In this document: positions 49,203 to 62,400 of the stretch, piece after piece
Numbering within the stretch: position 1 is the first letter of the stretch
Layout of the letters: every line of letters starts with the position of its first letter
The notes under the pieces: generated by a model
Seen by the model: only the letters and a program-made list of their open reading frames with translations
What the model was told of the DNA's origin: nothing
The model's database searches: none
Assembly (NCBI GenBank): GCA_028753945.1
Contig: JAPNXP010000014.1
Coordinates: 5,302,607-5,366,606 of the forward strand
Source: Hexactinellida sp. DTS-2022
Lineage: Eukaryota; Porifera; Hexactinellida
DNA length: 64,000 nucleotides
Reading direction: 5' to 3'
Position numbers and translations under genes: made by a program

Positions 49203-49440
49203 CAGTAGAACCTAGTTACGATTGGAAATTCATTATATCCACCCATAACATATTGAAAGCATTTTCGTATCTACCTATACATATAGCACATTACAGTAAG
49301 CTTCGTTAGGATCAGAATTTCATTTATATCCACCAATAATATATTTAAAGAACTATGCTTATCTATATATAGCACATTCTACTAAAGAAGAACCTCGTTA
49401 GCATTCGCAATTCATTATACATATTGGATTATAGTGATAA
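49203..49440. repeat. Three diverged tandem copies of a ~91-bp unit
   Basis: Copies begin at about 49203, 49294 and 49385. Each starts with a CAGTAGAACCTCGTTA-like block, then AAATTCATTATATCCACC, and a run of AT ending in TATAGCACATT. The start block again resembles a pogo-like TIR, so the unit may derive from a transposon end. Divergence is high. Confidence 0.45.
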
Positions 49441-49493
49441 TGGTGGGGACATCTGATTTGTGGCGTGGTCAGGGTACTATAATCCCTTAAAAA

Positions 49494-50492
49494 GGTAGAT
49501 TTTAGAATTATTGAAATAGACCATCTCCAAGTCAATTTTGTTACTAAAAATAGTCCAGGATTAGAATTGGCTAATCTTTACACCAGATTACCCAGAAGTC
49601 ACTTTGAATGGCGAGAGCTTTCAGTAGGAGCCATACATTCACACTTTCATTGCACTGGTTTTACCCTCGATTCCATTGAACACAATTTAGAAAAAGATAC
49701 ATTTATAATTGAACCATTTGGACCCCATGGAAGGCGATTTTGTTATCAAAAAAAATAGTCTCGATTCAGAATTGGCTAATCTTTACACCAGATGACCCAG
49801 AACTCACTTGAATGGAGAGAGCTTGACTAGGAGCAATACAAACACACTTTAATAATCGCACTGGATTACCCCGGAAAGTCGCATTATAATCCCTTGGCAA
49901 GGTAGATTTTAGCATTCATAAAATGGGACATTTAGAAGTCGATTTGGTTTCTAAAAATAATAGTCCAGATTTAGACAAGGCTATTCTTGACACCAGTTAT
50001 CCGAGAACTCACTTAACTATGGGAGAGCTTTACTAGGAGCCATACATTCACACTTCAATTGCACTGGTTTTACACCTGATCCCTACTAGAAAGTTAGTAA
50101 AGTGATGATTTCCAGTATATCTGATGAACACTTTATAAGACGATTTTGTCACTCTAAAAAAGACATGACGAACCGGAAACTGTTCATTTTCACGATTCTA
50201 CATATAACTGACATTGAATAGAGACTGTTTTCACAAGGCAACCGTTCAAAGTCAATACAATTAGCAGTCAATGCTTTACCCCGGAAACTCGCATTAGAAT
50301 CCATTAAAAACATAGATTTTAAATTTAAGCAAATGGACCAGTTAGAAGACGCTTTGGTGATCAAAAAAAATAGTTTCGATTTAGAATTGGCTATTCTTGA
50401 CACTGGAATACACCAAAGTCACTTAACTATGCGAGACTTTTCTCTAGGTGCCATATATACACAATTTATATCACTGGTTTTACCCATAAAAA
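49494..50492. repeat. Degenerate satellite, ~205-bp period, ancestral-looking edge of the 212-bp array
   Basis: About five diverged units. The motif GATTTAGAATTGGCTAAT recurs at about 49560, 49764, 49969 and 50376 (steps of 204-206, one double step), and GGAGCCATACATTCACACTT recurs with it. The units also align with the 212-bp monomer, for example TAGATTTTA..., ...CCAGG... and TTTACACCAGA versus TTTACTTTCCACCAGA. Units differ from each other by many substitutions. A 63-codon frame at 49567-49758 lies inside the repeat and is not a gene. Confidence 0.7.
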
Positions 50493-53400
50493 CATAGATT
50501 TTGAGAATGCTATAAAAGTACATTTGGAAGGTGACTGTTTGACAATAAACAATCCAGGTCACTTTAAAAAGAGATTTACTTTTCACCAGACATCCCAAAC
50601 ATCACATAAAGATAGCCAGTCCTTTCACTATACCCCATCAAACACAATAAAAAAGAAGAATTCTATCACTCCCTTCGTTCCCAGCCAATTTTTAACCAAC
50701 CAAAGATAGATTTTAAGAATGCTATAAAAGTACATTTGGAAGGTGACTGTTTGACAATAAACAATCCAGGTCACTTTAAAAAGAGATTTACTTTCCACCA
50801 GACATCCCAAACATCACATAAAGATAGCCAGTCCTTTCACTATACCCCATCAAACACAATATAAAAGAAGAATTCTATCACTCCCTTCGTTCCCAGCCAA
50901 TTTTTAACCAACCAAAGATAGATTTTAAGAATGCTATAAAAGTACATTTGGAAGGTGACTGTTTGACAATAAACAATCCAGGTCACTTTAAAAAGAGATT
51001 TACTTTCCACCAGACATCCCAAACATCACATAAAGATAGCCAGTCCTTTCACTATACCCCATCAAACACAATATAAAAGAAGAATTCTATCACTCCCTTC
51101 GTTCCCAGCCAATTTTTAACCAACCAAAGATAGATTTTAAGAATGCTATAAAAGTACATTTGGAAGGTGACTGTTTGACAATAAACAATCCAGGTCACTT
51201 TAAAAAGAGATTTACTTTCCACCAGACATCCCAAACATCACATAAAGATAGCCAGTCCTTTCACTATACCCCATCAAACACAATATAAAAGAAGAATTCT
51301 ATCACTCCCTTCGTTCCCAGCCAATTTTTAACCAACCAAAGATAGATTTTAAGAATGCTATAAAAGTACATTTGGAAGGTGACTGTTTGACAATAAACAA
51401 TCCAGGTCACTTTAAAAAGAGATTTACTTTCCACCAGACATCCCAAACATCACATAAAGATAGCCAGTCCTTTCACTATACCCCATCAAACACAATATAA
51501 AAGAAGAATTCTATCACTCCCTTCGTTCCCAGCCAATTTTTAACCAACCAAAGATAGATTTTAAGAATGCTATAAAAGTACATTTGGAAGGTGACTGTTT
51601 GACAATAAACAATCCAGGTCACTTTAAAAAGAGATTTACTTTCCACCAGACATCCCAAACATCACATAAAGATAGCCAGTCCTTTCACTATACCCCATCA
51701 AACACAATATAAAAGAAGAATTCTATCACTCCCTTCGTTCCCAGCCAATTTTTAACCAACCAAAGATAGATTTTAAGAATGCTATAAAAGTACATTTGGA
51801 AGGTGACTGTTTGACAATAAACAATCCAGGTCACTTTAAAAAGAGATTTACTTTCCACCAGACATCCCAAACATCACATAAAGATAGCCAGTCCTTTCAC
51901 TATACCCCATCAAACACAATATAAAAGAAGAATTCTATCACTCCCTTCGTTCCCAGCCAATTTTTAACCAACCAAAGATAGATTTTAAGAATGCTATAAA
52001 AGTACATTTGGAAGGTGACTGTTTGACAATAAACAATCCAGGTCACTTTAAAAAGAGATTTACTTTCCACCAGACATCCCAAACATCACATAAAGATAGC
52101 CAGTCCTTTCACTATACCCCATCAAACACAATATAAAAGAAGAATTCTATCACTCCCTTCGTTCCCAGCCAATTTTTAACCAACCAAAGATAGATTTTAA
52201 GAATGCTATAAAAGTACATTTGGAAGGTGACTGTTTGACAATAAACAATCCAGGTCACTTTAAAAAGAGATTTACTTTCCACCAGACATCCCAAACATCA
52301 CATAAAGATAGCCAGTCCTTTCACTATACCCCATCAAACACAATATAAAAGAAGAATTCTATCACTCCCTTCGTTCCCAGCCAATTTTTAACCAACCAAA
52401 GATAGATTTTAAGAATGCTATAAAAGTACATTTGGAAGGTGACTGTTTGACAATAAACAATCCAGGTCACTTTAAAAAGAGATTTACTTTCCACCAGACA
52501 TCCCAAACATCACATAAAGATAGCCAGTCCTTTCACTATACCCCATCAAACACAATATAAAAGAAGAATTCTATCACTCCCTTCGTTCCCAGCCAATTTT
52601 TAACCAACCAAAGATAGATTTTAAGAATGCTATAAAAGTACATTTGGAAGGTGACTGTTTGACAATAAACAATCCAGGTCACTTTAAAAAGAGATTTACT
52701 TTCCACCAGACATCCCAAACATCACATAAAGATAGCCAGTCCTTTCACTATACCCCATCAAACACAATATAAAAGAAGAATTCTATCACTCCCTTCGTTC
52801 CCAGCCAATTTTTAACCAACCAAAGATAGATTTTAAGAATGCTATAAAAGTACATTTGGAAGGTGACTGTTTGACAATAAACAATCCAGGTCACTTTAAA
52901 AAGAGATTTACTTTCCACCAGACATCCCAAACATCACATAAAGATAGCCAGTCCTTTCACTATACCCCATCAAACACAATATAAAAGAAGAATTCTATCA
53001 CTCCCTTCGTTCCCAGCCAATTTTTAACCAACCAAAGATAGATTTTAAGAATGCTATAAAAGTACATTTGGAAGGTGACTGTTTGACAATAAACAATCCA
53101 GGTCACTTTAAAAAGAGATTTACTTTCCACCAGACATCCCAAACATCACATAAAGATAGCCAGTCCTTTCACTATACCCCATCAAACACAATATAAAAGA
53201 AGAATTCTATCACTCCCTTCGTTCCCAGCCAATTTTTAACCAACCAAAGATAGATTTTAAGAATGCTATAAAAGTACATTTGGAAGGTGACTGTTTGACA
53301 ATAAACAATCCAGGTCACTTTAAAAAGAGATTTACTTTCCACCAGACATCCCAAACATCACATAAAGATAGCCAGTCCTTTCACTATACCCCATCAAACA

Positions 53401-56400
53401 CAATATAAAAGAAGAATTCTATCACTCCCTTCGTTCCCAGCCAATTTTTAACCAACCAAAGATAGATTTTAAGAATGCTATAAAAGTACATTTGGAAGGT
53501 GACTGTTTGACAATAAACAATCCAGGTCACTTTAAAAAGAGATTTACTTTCCACCAGACATCCCAAACATCACATAAAGATAGCCAGTCCTTTCACTATA
53601 CCCCATCAAACACAATATAAAAGAAGAATTCTATCACTCCCTTCGTTCCCAGCCAATTTTTAACCAACCAAAGATAGATTTTAAGAATGCTATAAAAGTA
53701 CATTTGGAAGGTGACTGTTTGACAATAAACAATCCAGGTCACTTTAAAAAGAGATTTACTTTCCACCAGACATCCCAAACATCACATAAAGATAGCCAGT
53801 CCTTTCACTATACCCCATCAAACACAATATAAAAGAAGAATTCTATCACTCCCTTCGTTCCCAGCCAATTTTTAACCAACCAAAGATAGATTTTAAGAAT
53901 GCTATAAAAGTACATTTGGAAGGTGACTGTTTGACAATAAACAATCCAGGTCACTTTAAAAAGAGATTTACTTTCCACCAGACATCCCAAACATCACATA
54001 AAGATAGCCAGTCCTTTCACTATACCCCATCAAACACAATATAAAAGAAGAATTCTATCACTCCCTTCGTTCCCAGCCAATTTTTAACCAACCAAAGATA
54101 GATTTTAAGAATGCTATAAAAGTACATTTGGAAGGTGACTGTTTGACAATAAACAATCCAGGTCACTTTAAAAAGAGATTTACTTTCCACCAGACATCCC
54201 AAACATCACATAAAGATAGCCAGTCCTTTCACTATACCCCATCAAACACAATATAAAAGAAGAATTCTATCACTCCCTTCGTTCCCAGCCAATTTTTAAC
54301 CAACCAAAGATAGATTTTAAGAATGCTATAAAAGTACATTTGGAAGGTGACTGTTTGACAATAAACAATCCAGGTCACTTTAAAAAGAGATTTACTTTCC
54401 ACCAGACATCCCAAACATCACATAAAGATAGCCAGTCCTTTCACTATACCCCATCAAACACAATATAAAAGAAGAATTCTATCACTCCCTTCGTTCCCAG
54501 CCAATTTTTAACCAACCAAAGATAGATTTTAAGAATGCTATAAAAGTACATTTGGAAGGTGACTGTTTGACAATAAACAATCCAGGTCACTTTAAAAAGA
54601 GATTTACTTTCCACCAGACATCCCAAACATCACATAAAGATAGCCAGTCCTTTCACTATACCCCATCAAACACAATATAAAAGAAGAATTCTATCACTCC
54701 CTTCGTTCCCAGCCAATTTTTAACCAACCAAAGATAGATTTTAAGAATGCTATAAAAGTACATTTGGAAGGTGACTGTTTGACAATAAACAATCCAGGTC
54801 ACTTTAAAAAGAGATTTACTTTCCACCAGACATCCCAAACATCACATAAAGATAGCCAGTCCTTTCACTATACCCCATCAAACACAATATAAAAGAAGAA
54901 TTCTATCACTCCCTTCGTTCCCAGCCAATTTTTAACCAACCAAAGATAGATTTTAAGAATGCTATAAAAGTACATTTGGAAGGTGACTGTTTGACAATAA
55001 ACAATCCAGGTCACTTTAAAAAGAGATTTACTTTCCACCAGACATCCCAAACATCACATAAAGATAGCCAGTCCTTTCACTATACCCCATCAAACACAAT
55101 ATAAAAGAAGAATTCTATCACTCCCTTCGTTCCCAGCCAATTTTTAACCAACCAAAGATAGATTTTAAGAATGCTATAAAAGTACATTTGGAAGGTGACT
55201 GTTTGACAATAAACAATCCAGGTCACTTTAAAAAGAGATTTACTTTCCACCAGACATCCCAAACATCACATAAAGATAGCCAGTCCTTTCACTATACCCC
55301 ATCAAACACAATATAAAAGAAGAATTCTATCACTCCCTTCGTTCCCAGCCAATTTTTAACCAACCAAAGATAGATTTTAAGAATGCTATAAAAGTACATT
55401 TGGAAGGTGACTGTTTGACAATAAACAATCCAGGTCACTTTAAAAAGAGATTTACTTTCCACCAGACATCCCAAACATCACATAAAGATAGCCAGTCCTT
55501 TCACTATACCCCATCAAACACAATATAAAAGAAGAATTCTATCACTCCCTTCGTTCCCAGCCAATTTTTAACCAACCAAAGATAGATTTTAAGAATGCTA
55601 TAAAAGTACATTTGGAAGGTGACTGTTTGACAATAAACAATCCAGGTCACTTTAAAAAGAGATTTACTTTCCACCAGACATCCCAAACATCACATAAAGA
55701 TAGCCAGTCCTTTCACTATACCCCATCAAACACAATATAAAAGAAGAATTCTATCACTCCCTTCGTTCCCAGCCAATTTTTAACCAACCAAAGATAGATT
55801 TTAAGAATGCTATAAAAGTACATTTGGAAGGTGACTGTTTGACAATAAACAATCCAGGTCACTTTAAAAAGAGATTTACTTTCCACCAGACATCCCAAAC
55901 ATCACATAAAGATAGCCAGTCCTTTCACTATACCCCATCAAACACAATATAAAAGAAGAATTCTATCACTCCCTTCGTTCCCAGCCAATTTTTAACCAAC
56001 CAAAGATAGATTTTAAGAATGCTATAAAAGTACATTTGGAAGGTGACTGTTTGACAATAAACAATCCAGGTCACTTTAAAAAGAGATTTACTTTCCACCA
56101 GACATCCCAAACATCACATAAAGATAGCCAGTCCTTTCACTATACCCCATCAAACACAATATAAAAGAAGAATTCTATCACTCCCTTCGTTCCCAGCCAA
56201 TTTTTAACCAACCAAAGATAGATTTTAAGAATGCTATAAAAGTACATTTGGAAGGTGACTGTTTGACAATAAACAATCCAGGTCACTTTAAAAAGAGATT
56301 TACTTTCCACCAGACATCCCAAACATCACATAAAGATAGCCAGTCCTTTCACTATACCCCATCAAACACAATATAAAAGAAGAATTCTATCACTCCCTTC

Positions 56401-59400
56401 GTTCCCAGCCAATTTTTAACCAACCAAAGATAGATTTTAAGAATGCTATAAAAGTACATTTGGAAGGTGACTGTTTGACAATAAACAATCCAGGTCACTT
56501 TAAAAAGAGATTTACTTTCCACCAGACATCCCAAACATCACATAAAGATAGCCAGTCCTTTCACTATACCCCATCAAACACAATATAAAAGAAGAATTCT
56601 ATCACTCCCTTCGTTCCCAGCCAATTTTTAACCAACCAAAGATAGATTTTAAGAATGCTATAAAAGTACATTTGGAAGGTGACTGTTTGACAATAAACAA
56701 TCCAGGTCACTTTAAAAAGAGATTTACTTTCCACCAGACATCCCAAACATCACATAAAGATAGCCAGTCCTTTCACTATACCCCATCAAACACAATATAA
56801 AAGAAGAATTCTATCACTCCCTTCGTTCCCAGCCAATTTTTAACCAACCAAAGATAGATTTTAAGAATGCTATAAAAGTACATTTGGAAGGTGACTGTTT
56901 GACAATAAACAATCCAGGTCACTTTAAAAAGAGATTTACTTTCCACCAGACATCCCAAACATCACATAAAGATAGCCAGTCCTTTCACTATACCCCATCA
57001 AACACAATATAAAAGAAGAATTCTATCACTCCCTTCGTTCCCAGCCAATTTTTAACCAACCAAAGATAGATTTTAAGAATGCTATAAAAGTACATTTGGA
57101 AGGTGACTGTTTGACAATAAACAATCCAGGTCACTTTAAAAAGAGATTTACTTTCCACCAGACATCCCAAACATCACATAAAGATAGCCAGTCCTTTCAC
57201 TATACCCCATCAAACACAATATAAAAGAAGAATTCTATCACTCCCTTCGTTCCCAGCCAATTTTTAACCAACCAAAGATAGATTTTAAGAATGCTATAAA
57301 AGTACATTTGGAAGGTGACTGTTTGACAATAAACAATCCAGGTCACTTTAAAAAGAGATTTACTTTCCACCAGACATCCCAAACATCACATAAAGATAGC
57401 CAGTCCTTTCACTATACCCCATCAAACACAATATAAAAGAAGAATTCTATCACTCCCTTCGTTCCCAGCCAATTTTTAACCAACCAAAGATAGATTTTAA
57501 GAATGCTATAAAAGTACATTTGGAAGGTGACTGTTTGACAATAAACAATCCAGGTCACTTTAAAAAGAGATTTACTTTCCACCAGACATCCCAAACATCA
57601 CATAAAGATAGCCAGTCCTTTCACTATACCCCATCAAACACAATATAAAAGAAGAATTCTATCACTCCCTTCGTTCCCAGCCAATTTTTAACCAACCAAA
57701 GATAGATTTTAAGAATGCTATAAAAGTACATTTGGAAGGTGACTGTTTGACAATAAACAATCCAGGTCACTTTAAAAAGAGATTTACTTTCCACCAGACA
57801 TCCCAAACATCACATAAAGATAGCCAGTCCTTTCACTATACCCCATCAAACACAATATAAAAGAAGAATTCTATCACTCCCTTCGTTCCCAGCCAATTTT
57901 TAACCAACCAAAGATAGATTTTAAGAATGCTATAAAAGTACATTTGGAAGGTGACTGTTTGACAATAAACAATCCAGGTCACTTTAAAAAGAGATTTACT
58001 TTCCACCAGACATCCCAAACATCACATAAAGATAGCCAGTCCTTTCACTATACCCCATCAAACACAATATAAAAGAAGAATTCTATCACTCCCTTCGTTC
58101 CCAGCCAATTTTTAACCAACCAAAGATAGATTTTAAGAATGCTATAAAAGTACATTTGGAAGGTGACTGTTTGACAATAAACAATCCAGGTCACTTTAAA
58201 AAGAGATTTACTTTCCACCAGACATCCCAAACATCACATAAAGATAGCCAGTCCTTTCACTATACCCCATCAAACACAATATAAAAGAAGAATTCTATCA
58301 CTCCCTTCGTTCCCAGCCAATTTTTAACCAACCAAAGATAGATTTTAAGAATGCTATAAAAGTACATTTGGAAGGTGACTGTTTGACAATAAACAATCCA
58401 GGTCACTTTAAAAAGAGATTTACTTTCCACCAGACATCCCAAACATCACATAAAGATAGCCAGTCCTTTCACTATACCCCATCAAACACAATATAAAAGA
58501 AGAATTCTATCACTCCCTTCGTTCCCAGCCAATTTTTAACCAACCAAAGATAGATTTTAAGAATGCTATAAAAGTACATTTGGAAGGTGACTGTTTGACA
58601 ATAAACAATCCAGGTCACTTTAAAAAGAGATTTACTTTCCACCAGACATCCCAAACATCACATAAAGATAGCCAGTCCTTTCACTATACCCCATCAAACA
58701 CAATATAAAAGAAGAATTCTATCACTCCCTTCGTTCCCAGCCAATTTTTAACCAACCAAAGATAGATTTTAAGAATGCTATAAAAGTACATTTGGAAGGT
58801 GACTGTTTGACAATAAACAATCCAGGTCACTTTAAAAAGAGATTTACTTTCCACCAGACATCCCAAACATCACATAAAGATAGCCAGTCCTTTCACTATA
58901 CCCCATCAAACACAATATAAAAGAAGAATTCTATCACTCCCTTCGTTCCCAGCCAATTTTTAACCAACCAAAGATAGATTTTAAGAATGCTATAAAAGTA
59001 CATTTGGAAGGTGACTGTTTGACAATAAACAATCCAGGTCACTTTAAAAAGAGATTTACTTTCCACCAGACATCCCAAACATCACATAAAGATAGCCAGT
59101 CCTTTCACTATACCCCATCAAACACAATATAAAAGAAGAATTCTATCACTCCCTTCGTTCCCAGCCAATTTTTAACCAACCAAAGATAGATTTTAAGAAT
59201 GCTATAAAAGTACATTTGGAAGGTGACTGTTTGACAATAAACAATCCAGGTCACTTTAAAAAGAGATTTACTTTCCACCAGACATCCCAAACATCACATA
59301 AAGATAGCCAGTCCTTTCACTATACCCCATCAAACACAATATAAAAGAAGAATTCTATCACTCCCTTCGTTCCCAGCCAATTTTTAACCAACCAAAGATA

Positions 59401-62400
59401 GATTTTAAGAATGCTATAAAAGTACATTTGGAAGGTGACTGTTTGACAATAAACAATCCAGGTCACTTTAAAAAGAGATTTACTTTCCACCAGACATCCC
59501 AAACATCACATAAAGATAGCCAGTCCTTTCACTATACCCCATCAAACACAATATAAAAGAAGAATTCTATCACTCCCTTCGTTCCCAGCCAATTTTTAAC
59601 CAACCAAAGATAGATTTTAAGAATGCTATAAAAGTACATTTGGAAGGTGACTGTTTGACAATAAACAATCCAGGTCACTTTAAAAAGAGATTTACTTTCC
59701 ACCAGACATCCCAAACATCACATAAAGATAGCCAGTCCTTTCACTATACCCCATCAAACACAATATAAAAGAAGAATTCTATCACTCCCTTCGTTCCCAG
59801 CCAATTTTTAACCAACCAAAGATAGATTTTAAGAATGCTATAAAAGTACATTTGGAAGGTGACTGTTTGACAATAAACAATCCAGGTCACTTTAAAAAGA
59901 GATTTACTTTCCACCAGACATCCCAAACATCACATAAAGATAGCCAGTCCTTTCACTATACCCCATCAAACACAATATAAAAGAAGAATTCTATCACTCC
60001 CTTCGTTCCCAGCCAATTTTTAACCAACCAAAGATAGATTTTAAGAATGCTATAAAAGTACATTTGGAAGGTGACTGTTTGACAATAAACAATCCAGGTC
60101 ACTTTAAAAAGAGATTTACTTTCCACCAGACATCCCAAACATCACATAAAGATAGCCAGTCCTTTCACTATACCCCATCAAACACAATATAAAAGAAGAA
60201 TTCTATCACTCCCTTCGTTCCCAGCCAATTTTTAACCAACCAAAGATAGATTTTAAGAATGCTATAAAAGTACATTTGGAAGGTGACTGTTTGACAATAA
60301 ACAATCCAGGTCACTTTAAAAAGAGATTTACTTTCCACCAGACATCCCAAACATCACATAAAGATAGCCAGTCCTTTCACTATACCCCATCAAACACAAT
60401 ATAAAAGAAGAATTCTATCACTCCCTTCGTTCCCAGCCAATTTTTAACCAACCAAAGATAGATTTTAAGAATGCTATAAAAGTACATTTGGAAGGTGACT
60501 GTTTGACAATAAACAATCCAGGTCACTTTAAAAAGAGATTTACTTTCCACCAGACATCCCAAACATCACATAAAGATAGCCAGTCCTTTCACTATACCCC
60601 ATCAAACACAATATAAAAGAAGAATTCTATCACTCCCTTCGTTCCCAGCCAATTTTTAACCAACCAAAGATAGATTTTAAGAATGCTATAAAAGTACATT
60701 TGGAAGGTGACTGTTTGACAATAAACAATCCAGGTCACTTTAAAAAGAGATTTACTTTCCACCAGACATCCCAAACATCACATAAAGATAGCCAGTCCTT
60801 TCACTATACCCCATCAAACACAATATAAAAGAAGAATTCTATCACTCCCTTCGTTCCCAGCCAATTTTTAACCAACCAAAGATAGATTTTAAGAATGCTA
60901 TAAAAGTACATTTGGAAGGTGACTGTTTGACAATAAACAATCCAGGTCACTTTAAAAAGAGATTTACTTTCCACCAGACATCCCAAACATCACATAAAGA
61001 TAGCCAGTCCTTTCACTATACCCCATCAAACACAATATAAAAGAAGAATTCTATCACTCCCTTCGTTCCCAGCCAATTTTTAACCAACCAAAGATAGATT
61101 TTAAGAATGCTATAAAAGTACATTTGGAAGGTGACTGTTTGACAATAAACAATCCAGGTCACTTTAAAAAGAGATTTACTTTCCACCAGACATCCCAAAC
61201 ATCACATAAAGATAGCCAGTCCTTTCACTATACCCCATCAAACACAATATAAAAGAAGAATTCTATCACTCCCTTCGTTCCCAGCCAATTTTTAACCAAC
61301 CAAAGATAGATTTTAAGAATGCTATAAAAGTACATTTGGAAGGTGACTGTTTGACAATAAACAATCCAGGTCACTTTAAAAAGAGATTTACTTTCCACCA
61401 GACATCCCAAACATCACATAAAGATAGCCAGTCCTTTCACTATACCCCATCAAACACAATATAAAAGAAGAATTCTATCACTCCCTTCGTTCCCAGCCAA
61501 TTTTTAACCAACCAAAGATAGATTTTAAGAATGCTATAAAAGTACATTTGGAAGGTGACTGTTTGACAATAAACAATCCAGGTCACTTTAAAAAGAGATT
61601 TACTTTCCACCAGACATCCCAAACATCACATAAAGATAGCCAGTCCTTTCACTATACCCCATCAAACACAATATAAAAGAAGAATTCTATCACTCCCTTC
61701 GTTCCCAGCCAATTTTTAACCAACCAAAGATAGATTTTAAGAATGCTATAAAAGTACATTTGGAAGGTGACTGTTTGACAATAAACAATCCAGGTCACTT
61801 TAAAAAGAGATTTACTTTCCACCAGACATCCCAAACATCACATAAAGATAGCCAGTCCTTTCACTATACCCCATCAAACACAATATAAAAGAAGAATTCT
61901 ATCACTCCCTTCGTTCCCAGCCAATTTTTAACCAACCAAAGATAGATTTTAAGAATGCTATAAAAGTACATTTGGAAGGTGACTGTTTGACAATAAACAA
62001 TCCAGGTCACTTTAAAAAGAGATTTACTTTCCACCAGACATCCCAAACATCACATAAAGATAGCCAGTCCTTTCACTATACCCCATCAAACACAATATAA
62101 AAGAAGAATTCTATCACTCCCTTCGTTCCCAGCCAATTTTTAACCAACCAAAGATAGATTTTAAGAATGCTATAAAAGTACATTTGGAAGGTGACTGTTT
62201 GACAATAAACAATCCAGGTCACTTTAAAAAGAGATTTACTTTCCACCAGACATCCCAAACATCACATAAAGATAGCCAGTCCTTTCACTATACCCCATCA
62301 AACACAATATAAAAGAAGAATTCTATCACTCCCTTCGTTCCCAGCCAATTTTTAACCAACCAAAGATAGATTTTAAGAATGCTATAAAAGTACATTTGGA

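Noticed and set aside
49567-49758. 63-codon plus-strand frame
   Set aside because: It lies in the degenerate satellite and is interrupted in the neighbouring units.
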